NCBI GenBank assembly: GCA_938023515.1
Contig: CALJDR010000029.1
Coordinates: 1 to 46,448 of the forward strand
DNA: 46,448 nt
Source of the DNA: an uncultured Flavobacteriales bacterium
Lineage (GTDB): Bacteria; Bacteroidota; Bacteroidia; Flavobacteriales; UBA1820
Reading direction: 5' to 3'
The notes below the pieces were generated by a model. The model had not been told where the DNA came from. It did not search any database and worked only from the letters and a program-made list of their open reading frames with translations. Numbering within the stretch: the stretch's first letter is position 1; the number at the start of each line of letters is the position of its first letter. Positions 16,690-24,083 of the stretch are shown piece after piece. The position numbers were made by a program, and so were the translations under genes.

Positions 16690-17310
16690 TTATTTTTTAT
16701 TTTCCGTTTGATTCTGGGGATGGAAGTCCACCACGCCGTTAAAGATACTGATATTTTTCAAAATATCCTCGTCCGAGGATTTCTGGGGGTCGTAAAGCAT
16801 ACCCGTGCACAGGCACATCCGGCGGTTGTTGCGCGAGAGGACGTCGAAATTGACACAGCCCTCGCATCCCCGCCAGAAAGTCTGGTCGGTAGTGAGCTCG
16901 GAGAACGTGACGGGTTTGTATCCCAAGTCCGTATTGAGTTTCATCACGGCCAGCGAGGTCGTGATACTGAATATCTTGGAATCGGGGTAGCGCTGGCGGG
17001 CCAAGAGGAACGTCGCGTGTTTGATCTTTTTGGCCAGCCCCGACATGCGGAATTCCGGCACTACGATAAGGCCGGAAGTAGCTACGTATTTCTCGTGCTC
17101 CCACGTCTCGATATAGCTGAACCCGGCGAACTGTCCGTCCCCGGTCAGGGCGATGACGGCCTTGCCGTCCTTTATTTTCTTTTCCACATATTCCGCCGCA
17201 CGCTTGGCTATACCCGTACCCCGCTCATAAGCCGCCTTCTCGATGGCGTCGCAGATGGTCTGGGCGTATTTCAGGTGCTCCTGGGAAGCTATGAAAACAT
17301 CTATTTCCAT
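16690..17310 (-). CDS. GNAT acyltransferase, candidate N-acylglutamate synthase
   Basis: A 206-aa GNAT-fold protein, first gene of the argG operon. Central residues VATSGLIVVPEFRMSGLAKKIKHATF fit the acyl-CoA-binding strand and helix of GNAT enzymes. The C-terminal part carries CEGC and MCLCTG, unusual for simple acetyltransferases and possibly a metal site. No ArgJ or classical ArgA is in the window. I recall genetic evidence in Bacteroides that the acyltransferase beside argG supplies N-acyl(succinyl)glutamate, so that role is likely here. The frame extends to 17355, but ATG 17310 (MEIDVFIASQ) starts the conserved region. Confidence 0.75.
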   Translation of the reverse strand: MEIDVFIASQEHLKYAQTICDAIEKAAYERGTGIAKRAAEYVEKKIKDGKAVIALTGDGQFAGFSYIETWEHEKYVATSGLIVVPEFRMSGLAKKIKHATFLLARQRYPDSKIFSITTSLAVMKLNTDLGYKPVTFSELTTDQTFWRGCEGCVNFDVLSRNNRRMCLCTGMLYDPQKSSDEDILKNISIFNGVVDFHPQNQTENKK

Positions 17311-17467
17311 TTTCGATAAAAAAATTGAATTTATTTTTTGCAGCCGGGGCGGCACAAAAACAAAGCCGCGGCACGACTGCCGTTTTGATCACTATCCTGT
17401 AAATGTATCCGGGAATATAAAATTTCAGGGCCGCTGCGGTAATCCTCCGTACCGCCACACGGCAATA
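17311..17467 (-). promoter_or_regulatory. Candidate attenuator in the arg operon leader
   Basis: After the leader-peptide stop, a hairpin (17430-17463) has outer stem GCCG/CGGC and inner stem GCGGTA/TACCGC around an 8-nt loop. Further on, CGGCA/TGCCG (17369-17382) is followed on the minus strand by TTTGTTTTT (17364-17356), like a weak intrinsic terminator whose outer CAAA/TTTG can also pair. The 3' arm of the first hairpin (AGCGGC) can instead pair with GCCGC of the second, so the two structures may compete. This is read by eye; folding has not been computed. Confidence 0.5.
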
Positions 17468-17542
17468 TCATGCCAGGGCGCGCGGGCGCCTGCGCCTAAG
17501 CAGCGTAGAAAGAATCAGCGAATGCGCGTTTGGTCTTTTCAT
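17468..17542 (-). CDS. Arginine-rich leader peptide of the arg operon
   Basis: A 24-codon ORF, too short for routine gene calling, reads MKRPNAHSLILSTLL then RRRRPRALA and stops at TGA 17468-17470. Six of 24 residues are Arg, five of them in a six-codon block (AGG CGC AGG CGC CCG CGC, 17497-17480). It starts about 40 nt after the likely transcription start and ends 157 nt before the first arg gene, followed within 5 nt by a hairpin. This is the layout of a ribosome-sensing leader peptide for arginine. Confidence 0.6.
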   Translation of the reverse strand: MKRPNAHSLILSTLLRRRRPRALA

Positions 17543-17590
17543 TTCTTCTCTGTAAACCGGGCTATTTGTCCATAGCGGATTACAATGGGG

Positions 17591-17598
17591 CAAAGATA
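17591..17598 (-). promoter_or_regulatory. -7 box of the arg operon
   Basis: On the minus strand TATCTTTG fits TAnnTTTG exactly. Transcription from about 17585 would give a leader of roughly 275 nt before the GNAT gene, containing the Arg-rich ORF. No clear -33 element is seen. Confidence 0.5.
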
Positions 17599-17751
17599 GT
17601 AAAAAGACTGAGAATAACGGATATAAAACGAATGCTTTTAATACATTTTTTAATTGCGCCGGGAAAACCTTTGCAAAATCACATTCCAGACCCTCCGCCG
17701 GGAAAGAATCCTTAATTTATCGGCAGGTCAATAGAATACTGTTCAGGCGGG

Positions 17752-18279
17752 TTATTCTTTAACCGTAAAATTGTCCTTGAAGCCCCCACTGAGGAATTTT
17801 ACCTGAATGAGAGTGATCTTCCCTTTGGAGTAATCGCGCTGGTCGAAGAAGTAAATCTCCTTGTTGTGGATATCCAGTGAGTTCAACCAATCCATCATCT
17901 CTTTCGCACTCTTGGCCCGGAAAAACGAGTCGAGGTTGTAGACGGTGTGGTAGCTGGCGATATTCGTGCCGGTAGTGGTGATCTCCATCTCGTCGTTCCA
18001 TGCTTGCCGCAGGTTGCGCCGGGCTAATTCCGACTTGTTGTAATTGATATGACCGAAAGAAATATCAATATCCCTTGCGACCGATCTTAGGTTGAAAAAG
18101 ATCGACTTCGATTTATACAGTGGATTAGTGTCATTGTCTTCTTCGATATAAATACCTTCCGTCCAGTTCTTATAATTCGGTTCTGAAACTGGCGTTAGTG
18201 AAAAGTAAAGCTCGCCGGACTGGGCGTGTCCTACCGTGCAGGACAAACCGAATAAAATGAGTAAGATTACCTTTTTCAT
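17752..18279 (-). CDS. Small secreted protein of unknown function
   Basis: 175 aa with a signal peptide (MKKVILLILFGLSCTVGHAQ) and no lipobox, so probably periplasmic or surface-exposed. The mature part is mixed alpha/beta in appearance and rich in Asn, Asp and Tyr, with no motif I recognise and no membrane segment. It stands alone between the arg leader and the Hdr-like cluster, with a -7 box (CAAAAATA on the plus strand, 18315-18322) 36 bp before its start. Confidence 0.7.
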   Translation of the reverse strand: MKKVILLILFGLSCTVGHAQSGELYFSLTPVSEPNYKNWTEGIYIEEDNDTNPLYKSKSIFFNLRSVARDIDISFGHINYNKSELARRNLRQAWNDEMEITTTGTNIASYHTVYNLDSFFRAKSAKEMMDWLNSLDIHNKEIYFFDQRDYSKGKITLIQVKFLSGGFKDNFTVKE

Positions 18280-18314
18280 GGCAGCTTTCTTTTCTTTCGG
18301 AACAGGATTTCACG

Positions 18315-18322
18315 CAAAAATA
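18315..18322 (-). promoter_or_regulatory. -7 box before the small secreted protein
   Basis: Minus strand TATTTTTG matches TAnnTTTG. No -33 element is obvious. Confidence 0.4.
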
Positions 18323-18340
18323 GTCCTACAAAAGAAAGAA

Positions 18341-18372
18341 AAAAACCGTCCGGCACAAAGAATCAGCCGGTT
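18341..18372 (-). terminator. Probable terminator after the Hdr-like cluster
   Basis: CCGGC (18350-18354) and GCCGG (18366-18370) form a short GC stem with an 11-nt loop, followed on the minus strand by a few bases and a long T-run. It lies just past the stop of the last Hdr-like gene. Confidence 0.5.
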
Positions 18373-18383
18373 ATTTTATGCCT

Positions 18384-20174
18384 TTATTTACCGTTGGGAA
18401 TGATGTTGCGGGCCACAGCCTGGGCGATATCCTCCACCGGGAACCCTTCGCTGACACCCACGAACGTCTTCTTGCAAAGCGGACAGGCCGTATACAGCAC
18501 GTCCGGGTGTTTTTCGGTCAGGCGGGAGAATGCATCGTGGGCTATGTCGCGGCGCTGGCGTTCGCCCAGTACCGTATCGGCCAGCGAAGCCCCACAGCAC
18601 AGGGAATCCTTCCGGGAATCCCGCGCATCGTCGAGAATGGATATGGCGTTTACCAAACGGCGCGGCTCGTCGTACACCCCGCTGCCCCTACCCAGATCGC
18701 ACGGATCGTGGTAAACGGACCGCACCGGGGAATACTTGACCGTAATCTTCCCATCCTGGATCAGCCGGTCGATATATTGGCTGTGGTGCAGGATTTCAAT
18801 CCCCTTAAGGTTGTAGTTCTGGCGGAATATCCGGAAACAGATCGGGCATGAAGTGACCAGCGTTTTGGCTCCGCTGCGGCGGATGAGTTCCGTATTTTTG
18901 GCGACCATAGCCTTGGCGGCTTCCACTTCCCCGGCCAGCATCATCGGCCGCCCGCAGCAAATGGTCCCGTCCTTGTCCATATAAGAATACTTATCGCCGG
19001 AAGCTTCCAGTATCTGGAGCATCGGGCGCTCTATCGATGGCATGGTGCGCGTCATGCAGCCGGCGAAATACAGCACGTCCGCCTTTTCCACCTTCATATC
19101 GGGCACATAGGAGAAATCGCCCTGTTTTTTCGGGGCTTTCAGTTCCCGTACGTTCTGGCGCAGCCGCACCGAATCGATCCCTACCGGACAGGCCTCGACA
19201 CACCGCCCGCACATCAGGCAGTTTTCCGCCGAAAGGAGCGCCGTGGGATCTTTCTCGCGGAGTTTGCGGATGAAATACACCGAAGTATCCTTGGATATAT
19301 GGGCCGCTGTGGATATCTGGCAGGCGTCGATACATATCCCGCACCGGGAACAGGAATACACTTCCGTCGTGGCATAGCCATCCCCTTTCTTCCGGCTGCG
19401 GATACCCGCATTGCGGAACAGGATAAGTACGATCTCGGTCGGTATGTGCATGAACCGGGAGAACGGCAGCACGATAAAGAACATCCCCAACGCGATCGAA
19501 TAAGCCCACCAGAAACCGACGCCCATCATATCGGGCGCGGCCCCTACCAGATGGCCGACCGTTTTGGTTAAAAAGCTGCCGCCCGATATGTTGGCCGTAT
19601 AACTTTCGGCCAGCAGTCGCAACGGGAATATCAGCCAGAGGGTATAAACGGCGATCCGGTCGCCGATCTTCAGGCGCGTGGTGCGCCGCATACCCATCCG
19701 TTTGCTGTTGAACCGTTTGAAAATGGCCATCCCCACCCCGACGAGTACCAGCAGCAAGAAGAAATCCATCAGGAAAAAGAGGAACGAACCGCCCATCGTA
19801 TGGTCGGTCTCCTTCATGAAGTACCGGAAGAATATGGGGTAATACGGCAGGTTGAAACGGTGGGGAGCATAGATCTTGACCTCGATGTGCGCCAGCAGGA
19901 TCATCATGAACCACCCGAACGCGATGCTCATGTGCATGAAACCCAACACCTTGTTGCGCTTGAATATCTTTACGTGCAGCAGGCATTCGCGGACGATCTC
20001 CCAGCCGGACACGAATATCTTGTAGGAGAATATGCTCCGGAAAAAACGCTTGCGATCCGCCCACGAGAGGTCGTGGAGCAGTTTGATGAACGAAAAAGCA
20101 AAATACGAGAGTATGTATATCAGCCCTATCGTGAAAGGGAGTACGAACGGGGCGTAACTGAATCTTTCCTGCAC
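18384..20174 (-). CDS. Membrane Hdr-like protein: NarI-like cytochrome fused to 4Fe-4S and two CCG domains
   Basis: 596 aa. Residues 1-250 hold about five transmembrane segments resembling the NarI/HdrE/DsrM b-type cytochrome (for example FGWFMMILLAHIE with potential heme His). Next come two [4Fe-4S] motifs, CSRCGICIDAC (about residue 274) and CLMCGRCVEACP (about 317), then two complete CCG domains, each C...CC...CxxC (ICCGRP with SCPICF; LCCGAS with ACPLCK). This is an HdrE-HdrD type fusion, like DsrMK in one chain, and should exchange electrons between membrane quinone and cytoplasmic thiol/disulfide or Fe-S partners. It is the last gene of the cluster, 12 bp after the HdrC-like gene. Substrate unknown. 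Confidence 0.85.
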   Translation of the reverse strand: MQERFSYAPFVLPFTIGLIYILSYFAFSFIKLLHDLSWADRKRFFRSIFSYKIFVSGWEIVRECLLHVKIFKRNKVLGFMHMSIAFGWFMMILLAHIEVKIYAPHRFNLPYYPIFFRYFMKETDHTMGGSFLFFLMDFFLLLVLVGVGMAIFKRFNSKRMGMRRTTRLKIGDRIAVYTLWLIFPLRLLAESYTANISGGSFLTKTVGHLVGAAPDMMGVGFWWAYSIALGMFFIVLPFSRFMHIPTEIVLILFRNAGIRSRKKGDGYATTEVYSCSRCGICIDACQISTAAHISKDTSVYFIRKLREKDPTALLSAENCLMCGRCVEACPVGIDSVRLRQNVRELKAPKKQGDFSYVPDMKVEKADVLYFAGCMTRTMPSIERPMLQILEASGDKYSYMDKDGTICCGRPMMLAGEVEAAKAMVAKNTELIRRSGAKTLVTSCPICFRIFRQNYNLKGIEILHHSQYIDRLIQDGKITVKYSPVRSVYHDPCDLGRGSGVYDEPRRLVNAISILDDARDSRKDSLCCGASLADTVLGERQRRDIAHDAFSRLTEKHPDVLYTACPLCKKTFVGVSEGFPVEDIAQAVARNIIPNGK

Positions 20175-20186
20175 TTCTTATCCGTT

Positions 20187-20522
20187 TTATTTAGTGGAGG
20201 TCTCCAGCGCCCGGGCCAGTTTCACCCAGATACTGCGCAGGTCTACCCCGCGCGGGCAAAGCATTTGGCATTTGCCGCAGACCATACATCTGTTCAATTG
20301 TTCCGAAAGGCCTTCCGTCTGCCCATAACGCAGCAAGAGCTGCATCCGCCGCGGGTTGTGAGGGGTAAACTGCCCGGCCGTACATCCGCCGGTACACGTC
20401 CCGCACCCGATACACTGCAGAAGGCTGCGTTCCTGGGCGGCTATCTCCTGACTGACCGAGGTATCGGCCGTATCAAGGTCCAGGCGATTGCTCTTGGTGA
20501 TCGAATATCCGAAATCTATCAT
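20187..20522 (-). CDS. HdrC-like ferredoxin subunit
   Basis: 111 aa with two [4Fe-4S] motifs, CIGCGTCTGGC and CMVCGKCQMLCP, the HdrC/QmoC-type electron carrier. The open frame extends upstream to 20702 over the hdrA-like gene; ATG 20522 overlaps that gene's stop as ATGA and starts a normal HdrC N-terminus (MIDFGYSI). It would pass electrons between the HdrA-like flavoprotein and the membrane subunit encoded next. Confidence 0.88.
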   Translation of the reverse strand: MIDFGYSITKSNRLDLDTADTSVSQEIAAQERSLLQCIGCGTCTGGCTAGQFTPHNPRRMQLLLRYGQTEGLSEQLNRCMVCGKCQMLCPRGVDLRSIWVKLARALETSTK

Positions 20523-21544
20523 ACCGCCGCCTTGTTCTTCAGATAGTTTTCCACGGCATCGGCCGCACCCAAAGCATCGGCCACCGTTTCGGGAATACTT
20601 TTGGGCCCCGTGCAGGCACCCGCCAGGAACACGCCCTGCCGGGACGAAAAATTCCGCCCGGTATATACGTCGGTCGGCTGTAAGAATCCGTCCTTTCCGC
20701 ATTTGACCTCCAGCATTCCGGCTACCCGTGCGGTATCCGACGGGGCGGTCATCCCGGCCATCAGCACCAGCATATCGACGGAAAGTTTCAGGGTCTTATC
20801 GGCCAGGGTGTCCTCCACCTTCAGCACCACGTGTTTTTCCAGGTCTTCGGCCGCTTCGCACAGGCGTCCGCGCACAAAACGCACCCCGTAAAGGGTCTGG
20901 GCGTTGAAATACATATCCTCGAAAGGCAGGTCGTACATACGCAGGTCCATATAGAAACAGTACACCTCCGCATCCGGGTAAAGCTGTTTGATCTCGCTGG
21001 CCTGTTTGACAGCCGTTGCGCAGCATACCTTGGAGCAGTAACGGTTGCCCACCTTCTCGTCGCGGCTGCCCACGCAGTGGACAAACCCGATGCGGCAGGG
21101 TTTCTTCCCGGAGCGGGTGAGGACTTTTTCCCGGGTGAACATATCTTCGAGGTCAGCGGACGTGTATACGTTGTCGTAAATGCCGTAACCGTACTCTTCT
21201 TTCAGATGCGCATCGAAAAGCGAGAACCCGGAAGCCAGCACCACGGCATCGCCCCGGACAGATTTCCCGTCCGAAAGTTCGACGGAGAAACCTTTTTCCT
21301 GTTCCTTCACATCCTTTACGGAGGTGCCTTTATACACGCTGATCCCCTCCGCCCCTTTTTCCAGGTGCCTCAACACTTCTTCAGCCGGGCGTCCTTCCGG
21401 GAAAAGCCGGTCCCAGGAAGCCACATTGCCCCCCAGCACATCTTTCTTTTCGACCAGGTGCACGCCGTAGCCTTTTTTCATAAGGGCCGAGGCTGCCGTC
21501 AGTCCTGCGATGCCTCCGCCTATTACGATTACGTGTTCTTCCAT
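20519..21544 (-). CDS. HdrA-like FAD/Fe-S oxidoreductase (short form)
   Basis: 341 aa. The N-terminal dinucleotide motif VIGGGIAGLTAASAL binds FAD. A cysteine cluster C-x12-C-x3-CC (from HCVGSRDE to YCSKVCC, about residues 156-174) matches the ligand spacing of the central [4Fe-4S] of HdrA/QmoA. It lacks the extra ferredoxin domains of methanogen HdrA, so it is a QmoA-like minimal form. Whether it bifurcates electrons cannot be told from sequence. The gap to the upstream HdrB-like gene holds the dispersed repeat; the downstream HdrC overlaps by ATGA. Confidence 0.87.
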   Translation of the reverse strand: MEEHVIVIGGGIAGLTAASALMKKGYGVHLVEKKDVLGGNVASWDRLFPEGRPAEEVLRHLEKGAEGISVYKGTSVKDVKEQEKGFSVELSDGKSVRGDAVVLASGFSLFDAHLKEEYGYGIYDNVYTSADLEDMFTREKVLTRSGKKPCRIGFVHCVGSRDEKVGNRYCSKVCCATAVKQASEIKQLYPDAEVYCFYMDLRMYDLPFEDMYFNAQTLYGVRFVRGRLCEAAEDLEKHVVLKVEDTLADKTLKLSVDMLVLMAGMTAPSDTARVAGMLEVKCGKDGFLQPTDVYTGRNFSSRQGVFLAGACTGPKSIPETVADALGAADAVENYLKNKAAV

Positions 21545-21599
21545 GCTATCTTTTTTCCTGTATATCTTTTATTTTTTTGTCGATCTTTTGTTCCTTCCG

Positions 21600-21862
21600 T
21601 ACTCTCCTGTTGCCCCGGCACTGTTTTCCACTTTCTTTTGCCGCTCCAAAAGAAAGACAGTGCAAGCCGAGCATAGTGCCAAACTTGTTTGAGCAATACC
21701 GAGGCGCAGCCTGTCTTATGCAAAGCGGCAAAGAAAACGAGCTTACGGGCCGAATGGTTTGCATCGCTCTCTTTACGCCCTAAAAAGGGCTAAAAAGCAT
21801 CTGGTATCATATTTCGCCCCTTTCAGGGCTGCTCACTCGCAAACGCAGCGGCCCTTTTATTC
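21600..21862 (-). repeat. Dispersed intergenic repeat, copy B
   Basis: The core 21750-21862 is the inverted partner of 13729-13840. Its stem (21777-21790 with 21816-21829, loop 25 nt) has the same size as in copy A and stays fully paired, with compensating change. The flank 21600-21749 holds CCACTTTCTTTTGCCGC (the complement of the AAAGAAAGTGG block shared with copy A) and an extra segment absent from copy A. It fills most of the 353-bp gap between the HdrB-like and HdrA-like genes. Confidence 0.8.
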
Positions 21863-21897
21863 AAGAACAGATGCCTCAGATGTGGATCCCGCCGGGG

Positions 21898-23016
21898 TCA
21901 CCCCGCCCCACAACCGCATACCTTCATGTACGTAGGCGCATCCGGATGTCCCATTTCTTTCCCTGCCGGGCCTTTGAACTTCGCCTTCGGGTCGAATTCT
22001 ACCCCTATCTTTTCCAGCAGCGGCTCTACAGCCACCTGGTGCGTTTGGAGCCCTAAATCCCACGGATCGTAACCCAGCACAAGGCCCGCCAGTTCTTCGT
22101 AGGTGAATACCGGGATCCCATATCCATTCTGCCCGTAAGTCTTACCCTCCATCTCGGAGATCGTATACTGCCAGCGGTCCAGGAAATACGGACAGCCGGG
22201 GCAGTTGGTGATGATCATATCGGGATGGTAAGGTTCCATCGAGTCGAATTTCTTTTTCGTATTGGAAATGGAATAACCCCGGTTGGCCTTTACCAGATAC
22301 TGCCGAAAACCGAACCCGCAGCAGTGGCGGCGTTCGGGATAATCGATGATGTGCCCGCCCCACGATTCGGCCATGCCGGAAAGCACGCAGGGATATTCGG
22401 CCCCGCCCACTCCCTTGGAAGGGAACATCTTGGAATAGTGGCAGCCAATGTGCTCCACCACCCGCAGGGGTTCGCCCGTTTCTTTATTCACTAACCGGTA
22501 TTTGGCCCGCGCACCGATCTCCTCCCGCAGGCGGTAGATGATGTCGCTGGCGTGCGCCACACACTTGGGCAACACCAACTCACGGCCGGTAGCCTTGCGC
22601 AGATTGTCCGCGATACGTTCCCGCACTTCGGGGAAATGATGCCAGGTCTCCAGAAATTCGGAGTACAGCCCGAAAGAAGTAATGCACGACACGGCCAGGT
22701 TTTCGTACCCGGCCTCGGCCATTAGGGCAAACTGACGCGCCACCACCGTCATGCTGGTCTCCAGCGGGATCACATCGCTGTGATACCCGATACCGCTGCA
22801 AGTGGTATGGTGCGGATTCTCAAAAATATCTTTCCCCAGGTCGTCGCGCAGTATTTTCAGGAACATGTGCTCCGACGCCGGGAAAAAGTTCTGGCGGATA
22901 CAGCTGCGCACATAGAAATACTTATCGTCCGGTATCTCCTTCTGATACTCCTTCCATATCCGGCGTTTTCCGGTCTTCTGGTCGCAACTTTGATCCTTGT
23001 CTATATTTTCCATCAC
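21898..23016 (-). CDS. HdrB-like CCG-domain subunit
   Basis: 372 aa, the thiol/disulfide-type catalytic subunit of heterodisulfide reductases. The C-terminal CCG domain is intact: Cys in GCHYSK, CC in HCCGFGF and CxxC in NCPGCPYF, able to bind the non-cubane [4Fe-4S]. The N-terminal CCG domain is altered: Cys in RSCIRQ, then TCSGIGYHSD instead of CC, and SCITSFG (C-x2-S) instead of CxxC. It probably keeps only one such cluster. It ends in a Cys pair (VCGCGAG). It follows the HdrC-like gene by 27 bp, and its partner in catalysis is unknown. Confidence 0.85.
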   Translation of the reverse strand: MMENIDKDQSCDQKTGKRRIWKEYQKEIPDDKYFYVRSCIRQNFFPASEHMFLKILRDDLGKDIFENPHHTTCSGIGYHSDVIPLETSMTVVARQFALMAEAGYENLAVSCITSFGLYSEFLETWHHFPEVRERIADNLRKATGRELVLPKCVAHASDIIYRLREEIGARAKYRLVNKETGEPLRVVEHIGCHYSKMFPSKGVGGAEYPCVLSGMAESWGGHIIDYPERRHCCGFGFRQYLVKANRGYSISNTKKKFDSMEPYHPDMIITNCPGCPYFLDRWQYTISEMEGKTYGQNGYGIPVFTYEELAGLVLGYDPWDLGLQTHQVAVEPLLEKIGVEFDPKAKFKGPAGKEMGHPDAPTYMKVCGCGAG

Positions 23017-23043
23017 GGTTCTCCTTATAAAAACGAAAAGCGG

Positions 23044-23736
23044 TTACCGGCTGTGCCGTCCGCTGTTGGTCGTATACACCATATTGAAATATTCCTCGTC
23101 GGACAGGCCCATTTCCTCGGCCTTGGCCCGGGAGGCTTCCTCTATCTTTTCAAAACGCGCCTTGCCGCCGGTCACTTCGAAAATCCGCGCGAGTTCGTCG
23201 AGGGATTCCTGGGGAATCTTGCGCATCGCACCCGGCCCATCGCCGTCGAGGTTGGCGCCCAGGCGCTCGTAAATATCCACCATATTTTCCTGTTCCCATT
23301 TCCAGACAGGGCCCGCTTCCGGGTGGTTCTCGAAAGTAACGATATGGGGGGTCACGCAATAGCCGGTATTCAGGATATTTTCCCCGATCACCCGTTTCAA
23401 GGCAAGTTGTTGTCGGCCTTTTTCGGATTCTACGAAGTACCCTTCGTCCTGAGCCAGCGACCGCAGGGCCATGATGATAAGCCCCGGGGCATTGCGGCGC
23501 GGACAACGGGTCACGCACGACATGCACTCCCCGCAATACCAGATAGTCTCACTGCGTAAAAGGGCTTCTATCTGGGCATCGTCCTTTGTCTGGACGATGT
23601 TCACGATTTTTTTTGGGTCGTAATGATAGAATTCCCCCGCCGGGCATACGGCCGAACAGGTACCGCAATTGATGCAGGCTACCATTCCTTCCTGCAGGCG
23701 TACGTCGCGGCTCAATTTGTCGTAAAGTCTTCCCAT
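23044..23736 (-). CDS. HdrC-like protein, first gene of the cluster
   Basis: 230 aa with two [4Fe-4S] motifs, CINCGTCSAVCP (about residue 21) and CGECMSCVTRCP (about 68), then a helical C-terminal extension of about 130 residues that ordinary HdrC lacks. It is transcribed first and its ATG is about 20 nt from the likely transcription start. With the following HdrB-like gene it would form the soluble catalytic half of the complex. Confidence 0.87.
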   Translation of the reverse strand: MGRLYDKLSRDVRLQEGMVACINCGTCSAVCPAGEFYHYDPKKIVNIVQTKDDAQIEALLRSETIWYCGECMSCVTRCPRRNAPGLIIMALRSLAQDEGYFVESEKGRQQLALKRVIGENILNTGYCVTPHIVTFENHPEAGPVWKWEQENMVDIYERLGANLDGDGPGAMRKIPQESLDELARIFEVTGGKARFEKIEEASRAKAEEMGLSDEEYFNMVYTTNSGRHSR

Positions 23737-23761
23737 AATGGCATTTCCCTGTTTTGCGCAC

Positions 23762-23769
23762 CAAAATTA
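23762..23769 (-). promoter_or_regulatory. -7 box of the Hdr-like cluster
   Basis: Minus strand TAATTTTG matches TAnnTTTG, 25 bp before the first gene's ATG. Confidence 0.5.
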
Positions 23770-23907
23770 CAGATAATATCCGAGGGAAAAAAGGAAATTA
23801 TAACCATTTCTTATCTGGTATTACTTTTAGTTATGAAACATTACAAGCCCCGGGAACACAAGATTTTTTGAAATAATTTACGGAACGGCCGAATCGGGAA
23901 GGTGCCT

Positions 23908-24011
23908 TACTTTTGTTAACACTTGTACGAATAATAAAAAAGAATGTAAAACCGGGCAATTTTTTTGCCCATCCCCGGCATTTTCAAATACCGTGATTAT
24001 TATTACCTTTG
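23908..24011 (+). promoter_or_regulatory. Two possible fabD promoters around a small hairpin
   Basis: TACTTTTG (23908-23915) and TACCTTTG (24004-24011) both fit TAnnTTTG. Between them GGGCAA/TTGCCC (23954-23959 with 23965-23970) forms a hairpin with a T-only loop. The nearer box leaves a 65-nt leader. The 346-bp gap between the divergent Hdr-like cluster and fabD otherwise shows nothing. Confidence 0.45.
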
Positions 24012-24083
24012 CCCCTGACCTTTAGTTCCCCCGGCGGGAACCCGAAGGCCCAGTAATAACCGTTAAATCAAACGAATAAAACA

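Noticed and set aside
17428..17447. AGGGCCGCTGCG in the arg leader, resembling the repeat core
   Set aside because: Only 12 bases match the dispersed repeat and neither flank continues the similarity. It is better explained as the 3' arm of the leader hairpin.
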